Part shown: positions 45,895 through 57,098 of the stretch, piece after piece | How the letters are laid out: each line of letters begins with the position of its first letter | Position numbering within the stretch: position 1 is the stretch's first letter | Source: Phoma sp. XZ068 | Lineage: Eukaryota > Ascomycota > Dothideomycetes > Pleosporales > Didymellaceae | Reading direction: 5' to 3' | DNA: 64,000 bases | Assembly (NCBI GenBank): GCA_004835665.1 | Contig: RBKR01000025.1 | Span: 434,001 to 498,000, forward strand | The notes under the pieces: model-generated | The model's database searches: none | Seen by the model: only the letters and a program-made list of their open reading frames with translations | What the model was told of the DNA's origin: nothing | Translations under genes and position numbers: made by a program

Positions 45895-47235
45895 TCAAGA
45901 CCCCGCAAAGCATGTTTCCTTGACCTCTTCACGACGTATAGCATCCAAAGCAAGCACGCTGATGCCTCTCATATTCCCTGGCGACCAGGTCTTGAACGTG
46001 TCTACCGCGCTCTTGCGATGTTGATAACTCGGTGTATGCAATGCGACAGAAAGTAGTGGTGTTGCCATGCGCATGTATGCAATTGCGTTATGAGCTGTGT
46101 CGAGGAACGTTGCGGCCTCGAGAATGACTTGAGAGTGGTGCAGCAAGTCCGCCAAGTCCGAATCATGAAGTCCGAGGATTGCGATGAAGATTTGTGCCGA
46201 GCTGAAGTATGCTTTCATAAGAGCCGTAAAAGCGTCGCTGAATGAGACTGTCTTTGTGGTGATGTCGTCTGTGTCCAGATTCTTCAGTTTTCTGTACTCG
46301 TCCCACAACTGATTGACCTGCAGCTTGAGAAGTTCATACGTTTTGCCGTCCAGTTGTTCCGTATTAACCGTCCGAGTGTGCAACTCCCTGAGAGCTGCGA
46401 CATAACACATCAGCCTCTGGATCAGCGGTGGATCCTTGTACATCAGCGTGTCGTACAGTATCTTTTTCGCCGAGATCGGGACGCTATGCTGATCTGTTGC
46501 CAGTTGAACAAACAGCACTTGTGTTCTGATATGATAGAATAGTTGACACAACACACCATATTCACACTGTCCTGGGCCGGTAACTTCCAATAGTTGTGCT
46601 GCACCATAGATATGCGCGCGGTATGCGTCAGCCGTGGTCGCCTGCATGGCCTCGAAGAAGCTGAGTAGTACGCTAGTGGATACCATGTGTACTGTAATGT
46701 CCGTCTTTGTAGGAGAATTTTGAAGTAGACTATGGTGTGTGCGAAGTGCTACGCCATATAGCTCTTGTGCCCGCTGGGTCATCGTTGTATTTGAAGTCAT
46801 GAAGGCGCCGTATGCCGTCGCTGTCGCTATCAAGGCCAATACCAGCGCATTATCTGATCTGTCCGCGACTAGATTTGGAAGACGTTCGAGCCATGTCAGT
46901 TGGTTCTGGATATCCTTACCTTCGCCTTCGGCGGTGAAGTGAGACAGGAAGTCTGCATAGAAAGCTTTGATGACAAGGACTTGTATCGATTCCCGTGTGT
47001 CGATACGATCGAACTGGATAATATGTGCCCTACGCATTGACAGCTGCTTTTGTGTACGCCATCGTCGCATGCCGTTCTTGGCCTTCGCCGTCATGTCTAC
47101 AATCAGTGGCCCTTCGACCGGTCCTGGACACGACTGTCCTGCTAGGACGCACATTCGGCAGTGCGGCAGGGCCAGATCGCATTTGATGCGTTTCTGCCGA
47201 CATCTTGAGCACGCTCTTGTCCTTGGGGGCATCAC
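45895..47235 (-). CDS. Zn2Cys6 transcription factor
   Basis: A single-exon protein of 446 residues. The zinc cluster is at the extreme N-terminus (Cys 9, 12, 19, 26, 29, 36; ACSRCRQKRIKCDLALPHC then RMCVLAGQSC). The rest is a mostly helical fungal_trans_2-type region, with FYADFLSHFTAEG, ATATAYGAFMTS, AYRAHIYGAAQLLEVTGP and LFYHIRTQVLF. This is the common form of short fungal regulators of metabolism or secondary pathways. It lies directly upstream of the GH28 exopolygalacturonase, so a local role in pectin use is possible, but adjacency is the only evidence. Confidence 0.88.
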   Translation of the reverse strand: MMPPRTRACSRCRQKRIKCDLALPHCRMCVLAGQSCPGPVEGPLIVDMTAKAKNGMRRWRTQKQLSMRRAHIIQFDRIDTRESIQVLVIKAFYADFLSHFTAEGEGKDIQNQLTWLERLPNLVADRSDNALVLALIATATAYGAFMTSNTTMTQRAQELYGVALRTHHSLLQNSPTKTDITVHMVSTSVLLSFFEAMQATTADAYRAHIYGAAQLLEVTGPGQCEYGVLCQLFYHIRTQVLFVQLATDQHSVPISAKKILYDTLMYKDPPLIQRLMCYVAALRELHTRTVNTEQLDGKTYELLKLQVNQLWDEYRKLKNLDTDDITTKTVSFSDAFTALMKAYFSSAQIFIAILGLHDSDLADLLHHSQVILEAATFLDTAHNAIAYMRMATPLLSVALHTPSYQHRKSAVDTFKTWSPGNMRGISVLALDAIRREEVKETCFAGS

Positions 47236-47325
47236 TGTAGCGTGATAGCAGTTCCAGAAGCCGAAGATGGGGTTGTGATGGAGAAAGTCTGATCGTGATC
47301 AACCCTTGAGCTAACGGCTTATGCG
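47236..47325. promoter_or_regulatory. Short upstream region of the regulator
   Basis: About 90 bp lies between the regulator ATG and a small plus-strand open frame. If that frame is not a gene, the regulator promoter extends over it. Confidence 0.3.
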
Positions 47326-47730
47326 ATGCGCGGTGTCTATGATTGGTCAGATCTGTCCCAGCAGATGTTAGCATTCCCAAACGCGGAGCAGGATATGCTC
47401 TTGCAACCTTCCGTCCAACCAGACTCATACATCACAACGTCTTCTAGCCTAGGGCGACTGACAGATACCGTTATAGGAAATAATCTAAAATCTATGGACG
47501 ACTGTATCGGGATCCCGAATGGATTCGGAGAGCCAGATTGTTCGGGCTACTGGATTGCGAAATCCTTCGGCATGGGATGCGAATACCGAAACTCCACTCC
47601 AGTGGGGTCTACATTCTATAACAAGCTTAAACAGCACATGTGTGTAGACACTACAACATTGGACCTGGAATACAAAGCATGCCCCTTCAAGTGCGAGGGC
47701 TGTACTTCAAGCCAGAGAGCACAAACCTAG
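47326..47730 (+). CDS. Cys-rich small protein, hypothetical
   Basis: An open frame of 134 residues has seven cysteines, all in the C-terminal 75 residues (DDCIGIPNGF, EPDCSGYW, GMGCEYRN, QHMCVDT, YKACPFKCEGC). No signal peptide is visible at the predicted start. If real, it may have an upstream exon encoding one, or it may be a chance frame. It sits head to head with the Zn2Cys6 regulator. I do not recognise a family. Cys-rich small secreted proteins are common in plant-associated fungi, but calling it one would be speculation. Confidence 0.3.
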   Translation: MRGVYDWSDLSQQMLAFPNAEQDMLLQPSVQPDSYITTSSSLGRLTDTVIGNNLKSMDDCIGIPNGFGEPDCSGYWIAKSFGMGCEYRNSTPVGSTFYNKLKQHMCVDTTTLDLEYKACPFKCEGCTSSQRAQT

Positions 47731-48508
47731 GTACCACTAAAAATCGCCACGACTCTGCAATCCCCTGAACGAATGCACCGTATCTATTACCAACAGCAGG
47801 AAGCACACACTACTGTATCAGGAAACTTCCAAAAACTATTGCACTCTGTACCTCGATTCGAAAAATAGGGTGATGCTGATCGTGTACTATCACGGACTTT
47901 CATTCTGATCCAATCCTTCTGCAGATCCTCCGAAAGCAAGACAATGAATGTCATTACCATCCCCCAAAGCGACGAATGGCAGTCCCACATGGCCCAGTCC
48001 ACTATTGCCGATAATGCAGGCATCCCCTTCACCCACACACTACATGTTCACACCCTAGGCACGGTCGCACCAATGCCTGCTGCCGTTACAGATTGTTGTT
48101 CTAGATTCGCCTTCTGCGATCGCTGCCGCACCGCCACGTTCCAGGCCCGCACGCCTGATGTGCAACGTCCCGTCTCAATCTAGGTAATGTGCACTGAGCT
48201 GTGCAGAGCGGTCTAGATGATTATGTTACTGCTACAATAGGCAACTATTCAGATTCCCGTTGGCGACGGCATCGACAATCGAGATCGTGGATGAGTTGGA
48301 GGGCGGACGTGGGAAGCCGATGACGGGGGGCGGTGTGGCGAGGTAAGGCAAGACAGGCATGTTATACTTCGATCGCAGCAACAAGCATCGCAGATCGGAC
48401 AGGTCATCGGGCGGCGGCTGAACAGGTAACATGTCTTGGTATTGTGAAAAAAACGCCGGCTACTTGATCAACTCGAAGAAACAGGGAGAATCCGCATTCA
48501 ATCCGACC
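47731..48508. other. Intergenic, 3' side of smc3
   Basis: About 780 bp. A short plus-strand frame at 47944-48183 has some Cys residues near its end but no recognisable domain. It probably includes the smc3 3' untranslated region. Confidence 0.4.
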
Positions 48509-51500
48509 CTACTTCTGCATGCCCTCGACAAAACCCAACGCATCCTCGCGATCGACCACGTCGATGCTACTCGTCTTATTGGTGTATGTTACACCATAGC
48601 ATCGGTCGGCCACAAGTACCATCTCCGGCCTGAAGGTTGTGCAGATGAATTGTCCGCCGCCCTTTCCATCCTGGCCACCCTGTCCGCTCAGTTTCTGCAG
48701 CATATTGGCGACAGCTGTGCGATACTGCGCATCAAGGTTCGCGTCGATTTCGTCGAAGAGGTAGAAAGGTGCGGGGTCGCACTGTTGAATGGCGAAGATG
48801 AGGGCGAGCGCGCAGAGACTCTTCTGACCACCAGATAACTGGCCGATCTTCTGCTGTTCGTCGTGTTTGGAGTTGAAGGATACCGCGATGCTGACGCTGA
48901 CGTACTCCTCGATCTTAGATCCCTTCTTCCTAGTTTGTTGTGTGGGGGCCTCATCTTCGCTGTCATCGTCATCTTGTGCACCGTCTGACCTTCGGTTGAT
49001 GATAAGGCGACCTGTACCGATGGGGACGAGTTCCTGGAAGACGCTCTTGAAGGCGACGGACACCTGCTTGAATGTACGGGCGATGGCTTCGTCTTTGCGC
49101 TGATCGAGAACGTCGATGAGGTTCTCAATGGATTTGCGTGATGAGTCGAGCTCGGTGCGGCGGTCTGTCAAGGTCTTGCGCTGTCGTGTGAAGTTCTCGT
49201 ACTGTTCGTAGGCCTTCTTGTTGACGTGAGCAAATTGCTTCTGCGCCTGGGTGGCTTTGGTGAGTTCTCTGCCGATCTGGTCGTTGACGTTAGTAGTCGT
49301 CGTCAAAAGAAGAGTCGCTGCGTTTTACCTTTTCCGTGTTCCATTTGCTGTACTTGCGACCGACATCCTCAGGCAATGTGCCCAGATCTCGTATCTCTTT
49401 CTTGACTCTGCTGAGCTGGGCCGTGTAGGTACTACGGTCTGCGTCTTTCCTCGAAAGTGATTTCTCCTGCTTTTCCATTGCAGCAGCCAGCGCGCGGTTG
49501 CTCTGTTCCTTCTCGTTCCTCGAAGATTCCAGCTGCTCGATCTGTGCTCGGATCTCATCAATCTGAGCATCAGTTTCTTCGATTTGCTGATCGAGATTGG
49601 CAATGGTCCTGTTGATGGTGTCCAGCGCTCGCTTAGCCTCTCGCAGACCCGTTGATTGAGCTGCAGAACCTCCCGCACCCCCTTGTTGTGCGAGTAAGTC
49701 ATCCAGGGCGGGCTGTAAGCTCTGGTTCAACTCGAGCTCGGCCTCAATCTTCTGAGTCTCGAGCGTAGCGCGTTCTTGTTTGATCTGCGCATACTGCTTC
49801 TTGAGGTCTTTGACTGTGCTTGTCAAGGTAACGAGCATTTGCTCTTCATCGTTTGACAATGCCTTTGTGAACTTTGATGCGATTTCTGCTTCCCAGTCGC
49901 TCTGCTGTGCTCCAAGGAGGTTAATCGCTGCTTCGAGGTCTGCGGCGGTTCTTTGCTTCTTCGCCAACGTTTCTCGAGCATCTTGCAGTAGACTCTGCTT
50001 CACGCGAATTTCTTCTCGCATTGGTGCGTAGCTAGTCTCTCCTCTCCTTTGGTCGTTCTGTCGCCTGAGCAGCTCGCTCTGTGCTGCAGTCAGTTCATGC
50101 TTGATGGAGTCCAGCTGCTGTTCGATTTCACGATTCTTCTGCTGTAGCTCATCGAGCAGTGCACGTTTCTCGGCAACAACACTGAAGGCCATGATCTTTG
50201 ACCGGGACGGGTCGTGGAAACCACCCCGGTACTGTCCCTTCCTCGTAGCGTTGTCTCCATCGGGGTTGTAAGCGCGGACATTGTACTGTTTGGCAACACG
50301 CTTGCAATCGTCCAGACTTGGACACACAACAATCTTTCCAAAGACGTGCCTAAACGCATCCTCGAAGCGCTCATCATACACAAGCTTTGGGAGCAAAGGC
50401 TGCATGTTCTCTGTTGCCCTGAGCTGCATGTCCGGTACGCTGATTCGGTTTAGAGGAATGAATGTGAGACGACCACCCCGGTCCTTGGTGAGACGGTCCA
50501 TGATCTTGGTTGCCACAGTATCGTCTTCGACAACAACGTGGAACAAAGCAGCTTCTGCAGCGCTTTCTGTGACAGACCGGTAGTTCTCGGGTACTTGTAG
50601 CAACTCAGCGATTGTGCCGTGAACGCCCTGGAGCCCATCTCTGCGATATCTCCGCAACGACTCAAGTCCACGACTGGTACCGTGATCCAGTAGGCGCGAA
50701 AAGGTGTGCTCCGCCATCTGAAGATCTTTCTGTACGTTGCTGAGTTGACTGCTGAGCCTATTCTGGTCGCGCCACAGGGTGGTCTGCTTATCAATGACTG
50801 CCTTCTTTGCATCTCTCGCCTTCTCCAGCTGCGCAGCAAGATCTACAGCAGCATCACCTTCGTTGTCGATTGCTTGTCTCAGCTCAGCGATCTCGCCCTC
50901 AATTCGAGCAATGTCGTTCTGAAACGCGGTAATCTCCTCGTTGGTCTGCATAAGAACTGCCTTGCGACGGCTCAAGTCTCCGTTGGTCTCGTCAATCTGT
51001 GCACGTAAGGCGGCATCACGCTCCCGCTTGTTGCTGTAGTGTGCGGTTCGGCCCTGCTTATCCTGCAGACGTTTGTAGTGGCCTTCGGCATCAAGCAACT
51101 GAGCGCGAACAGCCTCTTCCTCCTCCTTCTTTGCGTTGAACTGAGGCAGAAGCTGCTCAAGCTCAGCCTGACGCGCCCGGATCTGTTGCTGCAGCGCCTT
51201 GATTTGTGCGTCACGCCTGCTTTGGTTTTGCTGTGCAGATGACTGACTGTCTTGGAGTGCGTGCAAGTCCAGCTCAATCTTGGCCTTTTCGAGTGTAGCA
51301 GCCTTGCGTTCGCCCTCATATTGGACACGGTCTTGTCTGAGGATGTCGAGTTCGCCTTTTCGCTGGTTGACTTCAGACTCGAGTCGCGCGATGTCGTCCT
51401 CGTTGCGCCTGAAAGTTGCTTCGTTGTCTTCGCGCATCTCGCGACCGTGGTGTTCGAGTGAGTCGATTTGTTCGATTTTAGCTTCGAGTTCGGCCTCCTC

Positions 51501-52249
51501 CCGCGAGTGCAGTGTGTACAACAAGGACCTTCGCTCTCTGTCGTTCTTGCTCCATGCCTCAAGCTCCTCCTTCTCGCCCTCCAGTTCGCCCAAACGCTCG
51601 TTGATCGACTCGACTACGCTATCAATGTTGGTGCATTTGTTGTCGGTGTCGGTCAACAGCTTCAAACTGTCGGCGCGGCGCGTTTCGTACACGTTTGAAC
51701 CGGAGATTTCCTTCAGCATCTCGAGGCGAGCCTTGTCCTTCATGTTCGTGAGAGCCGTCACACGTCCCTGCGGGACAATGTAATATGGGTTCGATCGTGA
51801 GAATCCGGCCGACTCGAGGATCTGGATGACTTCAGCCTTGGTGGCGTTCTTGCGGTTGACTGAGTATTCGTCCTTCTTTGCGCCAATCGTCCGGCGCAGG
51901 TAGAACTCCGGCTTGCCGGTCTGGAAACGGTCCTCGGTATTGTCGAAGCAGACCTCGACATAGGCCGACATGACGGCCGACCCAGAGCCCTCATGCAACA
52001 GCGCCTGGCGCTCCTGGCGATTGAGGAAGTTGTAGTCGTCGCCGAGCACGAAGCGCACGGCGGCGAAGAAGTTGCTCTTGCCGGAGCCATTGCGACCGAC
52101 AATGACGTTGCAGTTGGGCGAGAAAGGCTCGATTTGCATCTGATCCTTGTAGCTGCAGCTACGTCAGCCTTGCCTCATGTCTGCATATCAGTATGCACCC
52201 CCACTCACCTCTTGAAGCCCTGGATGGTGATCTGCTTGATGTAGCCCAT
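48509..52249 (-). CDS. smc3: Cohesin subunit Smc3 (SudA)
   Basis: Smc3 pairs with Smc1 to form the ring that holds sister chromatids together. Three exons (52249-52209, 52152-49329, 49276-48509) give 1210 residues, the normal size. The tiny first exon encodes MGYIKQITIQGFKS, the standard start of the family. Walker A is VGRNGSGKSNFFAAVRF (from about 32). Two long coiled coils flank the hinge (about 520-670). The C-terminal head has the LSGGQKSLCALALIFA signature and the Walker B motif FYLFDEIDANLDAQY. N-terminal lysines near the ATPase head, acetylated by Eco1 in other species, lie in KPEFYLRRTIGAKKDEYS. The 52-bp last intron and the first intron both have good sites. Confidence 0.96.
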
Positions 52250-54223
52250 GGCGGCGGCGGGGCGCGGTCACGGCGCGCAGATTCAATGCAGGATTGCAGA
52301 TGTTGTCAATGGCGTCGCAGGTGGTGTGGCAGTTCGATCCCGTCGGCGCCGCTTAGGGCATTGCCTGATGTGGGTGAGAATGAATGTTGACGTTGCTTGC
52401 CCTCGCTGCCCGCGACGCGCCTGCCACTGCGCGACGCGCCTTCCCGCCAAGCCGCTTGGTTAGCGCGACTCTGATCGTCATCCGTTTACTCTCCCCTGAT
52501 GCTCCGATACGGCTCTAGTCAGTTTATGGTCTAACGGTAGCAGCACTGTAAGCTGGAAGTCGTGTTCATTCGTGCAAGTCCTTTTGCGATGCCTTCCACA
52601 AACATAACAGCCGCTCACAGAGACATAAGGCATAGCTCCACAGAGGCAATCGATACACCGACCATACATTAATTCAGCACAAGTCATCTTTGCGCACATG
52701 TCGGACCTGACTATAGCTGATAGCTGTTTACAAAGCCCAGCTTAGCAGAGCAATATGGAATGTAGTCGTTCATCTTCGAAGTATAATGACCGACAGACCA
52801 GTCATAACTCAGGGTTGCTCAAAACGAAGCGTGCGAGATCTAGCACATACTTACATCTTCTTCAACGCCTCGTCAATATACTGCCTGTCAATACAAGAAC
52901 ACTGTAAAGGTACTTCTGCCGACTCTCTACTATTACATACCTCGAAGGAAGGAAATGTGCTGTGTACATACCGTTCCACCATCATAAAACTTGACCTGGA
53001 TCACTCTTGAACATTCATATTCAGGACATACACATGCTCGTCCATCTCATATTACAATCACTTCATCTCCGAACAAAGACGCCGGAAACTTTGGCCGGCG
53101 TGACTGTCAGCTCCAAAGAAACCCCGATAAACACAGCGTGACCTCAAAACTCCACTACAGTGCATACTCAAGCGCCTTTTCCACACGCCGGGTCAGTCTA
53201 CCGAGCATGTCACGGCGACTTTCCTCTAGAAAACGTCCCAATACAGCAAGCCATGTGAAAAGTGTGAAAGACTGGGGATTTCGGTTCCAACCACTAAGAG
53301 CCCTCGAACGGTTTGAAAACACGACCCAAGCCTGATGCCATGCCTCCCGGCTCATTCTTCCGGTCATGTCATCGTGATCAGTTCCCCTGGAACGTCCCAA
53401 CATGGTAGGATACAAAAAAGCATCTAAACCTGAGGATATTCGAGCCAGCCACTTAGAACAGAGAGATGGATTGTACGGTGAGACGACGGTACGTATTTTC
53501 TACACGACAGGAAGGGTCGCACGGAGGTTCTGGTCCGAGTTGAAACGCGCTGCATGAGCCTCAATATGCACGGTGCCGTACGGAGCAGGAAGCCGGCCGA
53601 GTCGGGATGGGGAGTTGAACTAAAGTAGTTGCGCAGGGTAATTCTATCCAACCACTGAGAAGCAGGGTTCAACTATCAATGTAGCGATTGAGACTAGCGT
53701 CTGCCGTATCCTTTGCCGACACCCCTTACACTTCCTAACGCGGAAGGAAATGAGAAAAGTGTTGAATGCGTGAAGGGCATGTTTGCCGCGCCTGGTGACG
53801 GCGCTGGTTGGATTGAGGGCTGTGAGTTGCATCGCTGCGGCTTCTTTTCGGTCATTCCACGTCTATGGTGAACGAATGTAGGAGGCCGTTCTGAAACAAG
53901 ATGAAGAGGTACGAATTGACACATGTGCCGGGAGTAGAGAACTACTCGAGTCTAGACAATTGTTACTTCCTACCAGGCGAGATGTTGGTAATGGCAGGCG
54001 TGAGTAGGCATGAGCACAAGTACAAACATTCATGAAATAACACAGCGAAGACTTACCACGTGGAAGGGCTGAAGGAGGCACAAGCAAAATATACGTTGTC
54101 AAAAGAGTCAACAGAGTTTTACACTAACTCTACTTTTAATATCAACAAGATGAAGGTGTATACAACATTCAAACTCCCACCATAGACCGGTCCCAACCAA
54201 CCACCACAAAATCCGAAAAGCTC
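52250..54223. promoter_or_regulatory. Intergenic, 2 kb, smc3 promoter side
   Basis: A gene-free stretch between the smc3 start and the pectate lyase stop, both on the minus strand. The right part holds the lyase 3' untranslated region and the left part the smc3 promoter. Short frames on both strands show no protein-like features. Confidence 0.4.
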
Positions 54224-55520
54224 TTAGCAGGCGCTGATATCAGCTTCCGTGTAGATACACGCCGAGCTAGGACCAGAGCTGATTTCCTTTGGCTCGTTGC
54301 CAGGCGAGGTACCCTCGAACTCCTGGCAGATGACGTCTGTGCCAGTGATGCAGGAGTTTGTGATTGTAGCGGTGTCGCCGAAGTTCGAGTTGATACCGAC
54401 GAGTGTTGCAGAGCCACCAGATGCTTTGACGCCGTCGATCTTGACGTGACGCTCGCCTTGCTGTGAATTGTTAGTGGCTTGTTCTGTGTATGGGAGGTAC
54501 TTAGGAGATACTTACAGTCTTGCAGTTTCCGCACGAGCGGTACAACTTGCCAAAGTCCTCGACGAAGAAATCAGAGATCGAGATTGTACCAACACCGTTG
54601 TGCTGAACAACCTTGTCCTGAGCGCCTTTTGCGCCACCACCAGAGACTGTGCCGTCGCCGTTACCTTTGAAGGAAAGCGCATCCTCGCAGACAGCCTCCC
54701 ACCAGACGTTCTTGATCGTGCATGCACCGGCGCAGTGAACACCTTCGATTTGGTCGGCACCAATGATGACGTTGGAGAGGGAACCGCCGTCTGCGACGAT
54801 GAAAACGGCGTCACTTTCACCACCTTCGCCAGAAGAGCAGGAAACGCCACGGCCGAATCTCACCATGCCTCCGTCGAAGTCGGTCACTTCCATGGGTTCA
54901 GAGAGAGTGGATTCGCCGGCTGCGGTGGGGAAGGTGCCGGACGCTGATGAGCCGCCGTTGCTGGGCGTGCTGGGAGTAGTGGAGTTGGACCTGCCGCCTG
55001 AGGAGCTACCTCCTGAACCAGAGCCCGAGCCAGATGAAGATTTCTTATCATCTGAACTGCCGGACCCGGAATCGTCTGAGGTGCTGTCCTTATCTTTGGT
55101 ATCCTTGGAAGAATCGGAGGAATCGTCTGACTTGGAGTCATCTGACTTCTTGTCATCTGACTTGGCCTTGGAAATGCCAACGAAGTTGCCAGCCGCAGAA
55201 GACGGCAATTCAAAGGAGACGGTGCTCAGATCAGGCAGACCAGTTGGGAGACCAGTTGGAAGTGCTGTTGGAGCAGCGGTCAAGGCAGGGCCAGATGGCT
55301 TAGTGCCGAACCCAGGGAGACCAGTTGGGCCAGCAGTGCCACGGGAGCCAAAGGCGCCAGATGGAAAGTTGCCATCAGAGCAGCGGCCGCGACCAGATCC
55401 CTTGCCGCTTCGCTCTCCAGTCTCGGTGCTATTGCGACCTTTACCGTTGCCTTTATGAGGAGCGGCTGAGGCTGTGAAGATGAGTGCCGCAGTGACGACG
55501 GTGGCGAGACTGAAACGCAT
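54224..55520 (-). CDS. Pectate lyase, PL3, with low-complexity linker
   Basis: It cleaves de-esterified pectin by beta-elimination outside the cell. Two exons (55520-54516 and 54460-54224) give 413 residues. A signal peptide (1-19, ending ASAA) is followed by about 100 residues rich in Gly, Pro and Thr. Next is a linker of about 60 residues made almost only of Ser, Asp, Lys and Gly (about 115-185). The C-terminal 215 residues are the PL3 beta-helix: MVRFGRGVSCSSGEGGESDA, VIIGADQIEGVHCAGACTI, VWWEAVCEDALSFKG, YRSCGNC and ERHVKIDGV. Typical PL3 enzymes are about 220-260 residues, so the extension nearly doubles the size. The intron acceptor was chosen as TTCACAG to keep KTQGERHV. Confidence 0.88.
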
Positions 55521-57098
55521 GATTGCTGTTCAATTGAATGTGGAGTGAAATGGTGCAAGAGTTGAATAGTGAGGAAGTCTTTGCACAGCAAATGAGGGAC
55601 TTGAAGGACAAAAGATTGTGGCTAGCACAGAACCGAAGAGAAGGATCGTACAGAATGAATCACAAGAAAGAATGAAGGGAGGTTGAGAAGCTGATGATGG
55701 ACAGTAGAGCCGTGTTGCTGAGGCATCCTTATACCTTCTTTCGTACCCAAGAAACTACTCGTCAGAAACGAGGCGCAATTGCCAAGCTGTCCATGGTTGT
55801 CTACCCGTGGAAGCCTTATGCTAACGGGTGCCCTGCACACGCTGATCGGTATGGCAAATCCATCAAACTGATGTCTTGGCCTCCAAGTGCCGGAGAGAAA
55901 AGATTGGTGTTGTACGTATGCGCCAAGAAAGTTTGAGAGTGATAAGCAGCGGGATATCGAAATCAGAAAAGCCTTGCGTTTCGGATGTGGTTCGATGCAG
56001 TGATGGCGAGGACTAAGATGATCGACGCCAGGTACCAACATCAACGGAGGGAAGAACTTGTGTTTCAATGCATGGGTTTCTGGGCTTGGCTTGGTACAAA
56101 CAGATTAACAAGAAAAAGCAGTGGCGGCGTGACAGCGGGGACAGGCGTGGTCGACAGCGCTTGAGCCATTGTTTCATGGCGGACGAGGTTTCAATGCTCC
56201 GATGTCGACGATCTTGGCTGAATGGAAGATCATGCACGACGGGGTTTCAAGAAGTATGATTGGTTATTTGTTGACTAGCAGCAGCTATAGATGATACTTG
56301 TCGACTATATGGCCTACACGGTCGGAAGTGCAGCTGGGCGTCATGCTACCGTCGTCGTACAGCGTCCAGAACGCCTGAGGCAACAATGCTCAGATGCTTA
56401 GCCGGCAAGGCATGTGGCAGTCACGTCCTGAAGTTTGCAAAAGAAGCAAGGGACATGGTCGCGCACTTTATGTGGCCAGCGCTGAGAATCGCGACTTCCT
56501 CCTCGAAAACGAGTCCGGTTCGATGTGAATCCCAATTGCTGGCCGTGTTCCCTATTGGAGGATACTTTCAACAGCGATCATAACCAGAAGGTTCTCGCAG
56601 TTGCTTTGAGTGCTCCGTTGTCTACGTTTCTCGCCGACTGGTCGGTACCGGCCACTGGCTTGTGTATCGCGTGCTCGTTGCGTCGCGGTGGCTTCACTAC
56701 GGCCACGCTTCATATCGGCCTTCGCATGGCCAGTTAGTCTTTCACAGAGACTCGCGTGCAACTGGCGACCTGCGTCCTATGGTGCGATGCTACTTTCCAT
56801 GCAGCTGGCTGATCGATGGTGGTGTAGCTGGTGGTGCTGGTTGAGTATTCACAAGCGCCGGAATTTTCTCACTTCCAGCACCTCGGCTCGGCTAGTTCAG
56901 CTGCAGGTGAAGCTCTGACCCGAACACCCTCAGGATGACGTCTTGTGAAGGCGTCAGAGAGCGGATATGTCTCCGCGAAGGCCATCATGAAAGCTTTCCC
57001 CGCGTTTTTCTATCTTCTTGTCTGTGTATATCGTCTTGATCAGCTTGCTGTTGTACCTTGAACAGGATTGCTGTTGATTCATCGCCAACACCGCCAGG
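55521..57098. promoter_or_regulatory. Divergent promoter region, 1.6 kb
   Basis: It separates the pectate lyase start (minus) and the carrier start (plus). On the minus strand a TATAAGG element lies at 55727-55733, about 207 bp before the lyase ATG, and is a plausible TATA box. Short frames elsewhere are unremarkable. Confidence 0.4.

Noticed and set aside
52519..52590. tRNA-like A-box (TGGTCTAACGG) in the smc3 upstream region
   Set aside because: The A-box fits, but the acceptor and D stems do not pair and the downstream B-box is poor, so there is no credible cloverleaf.
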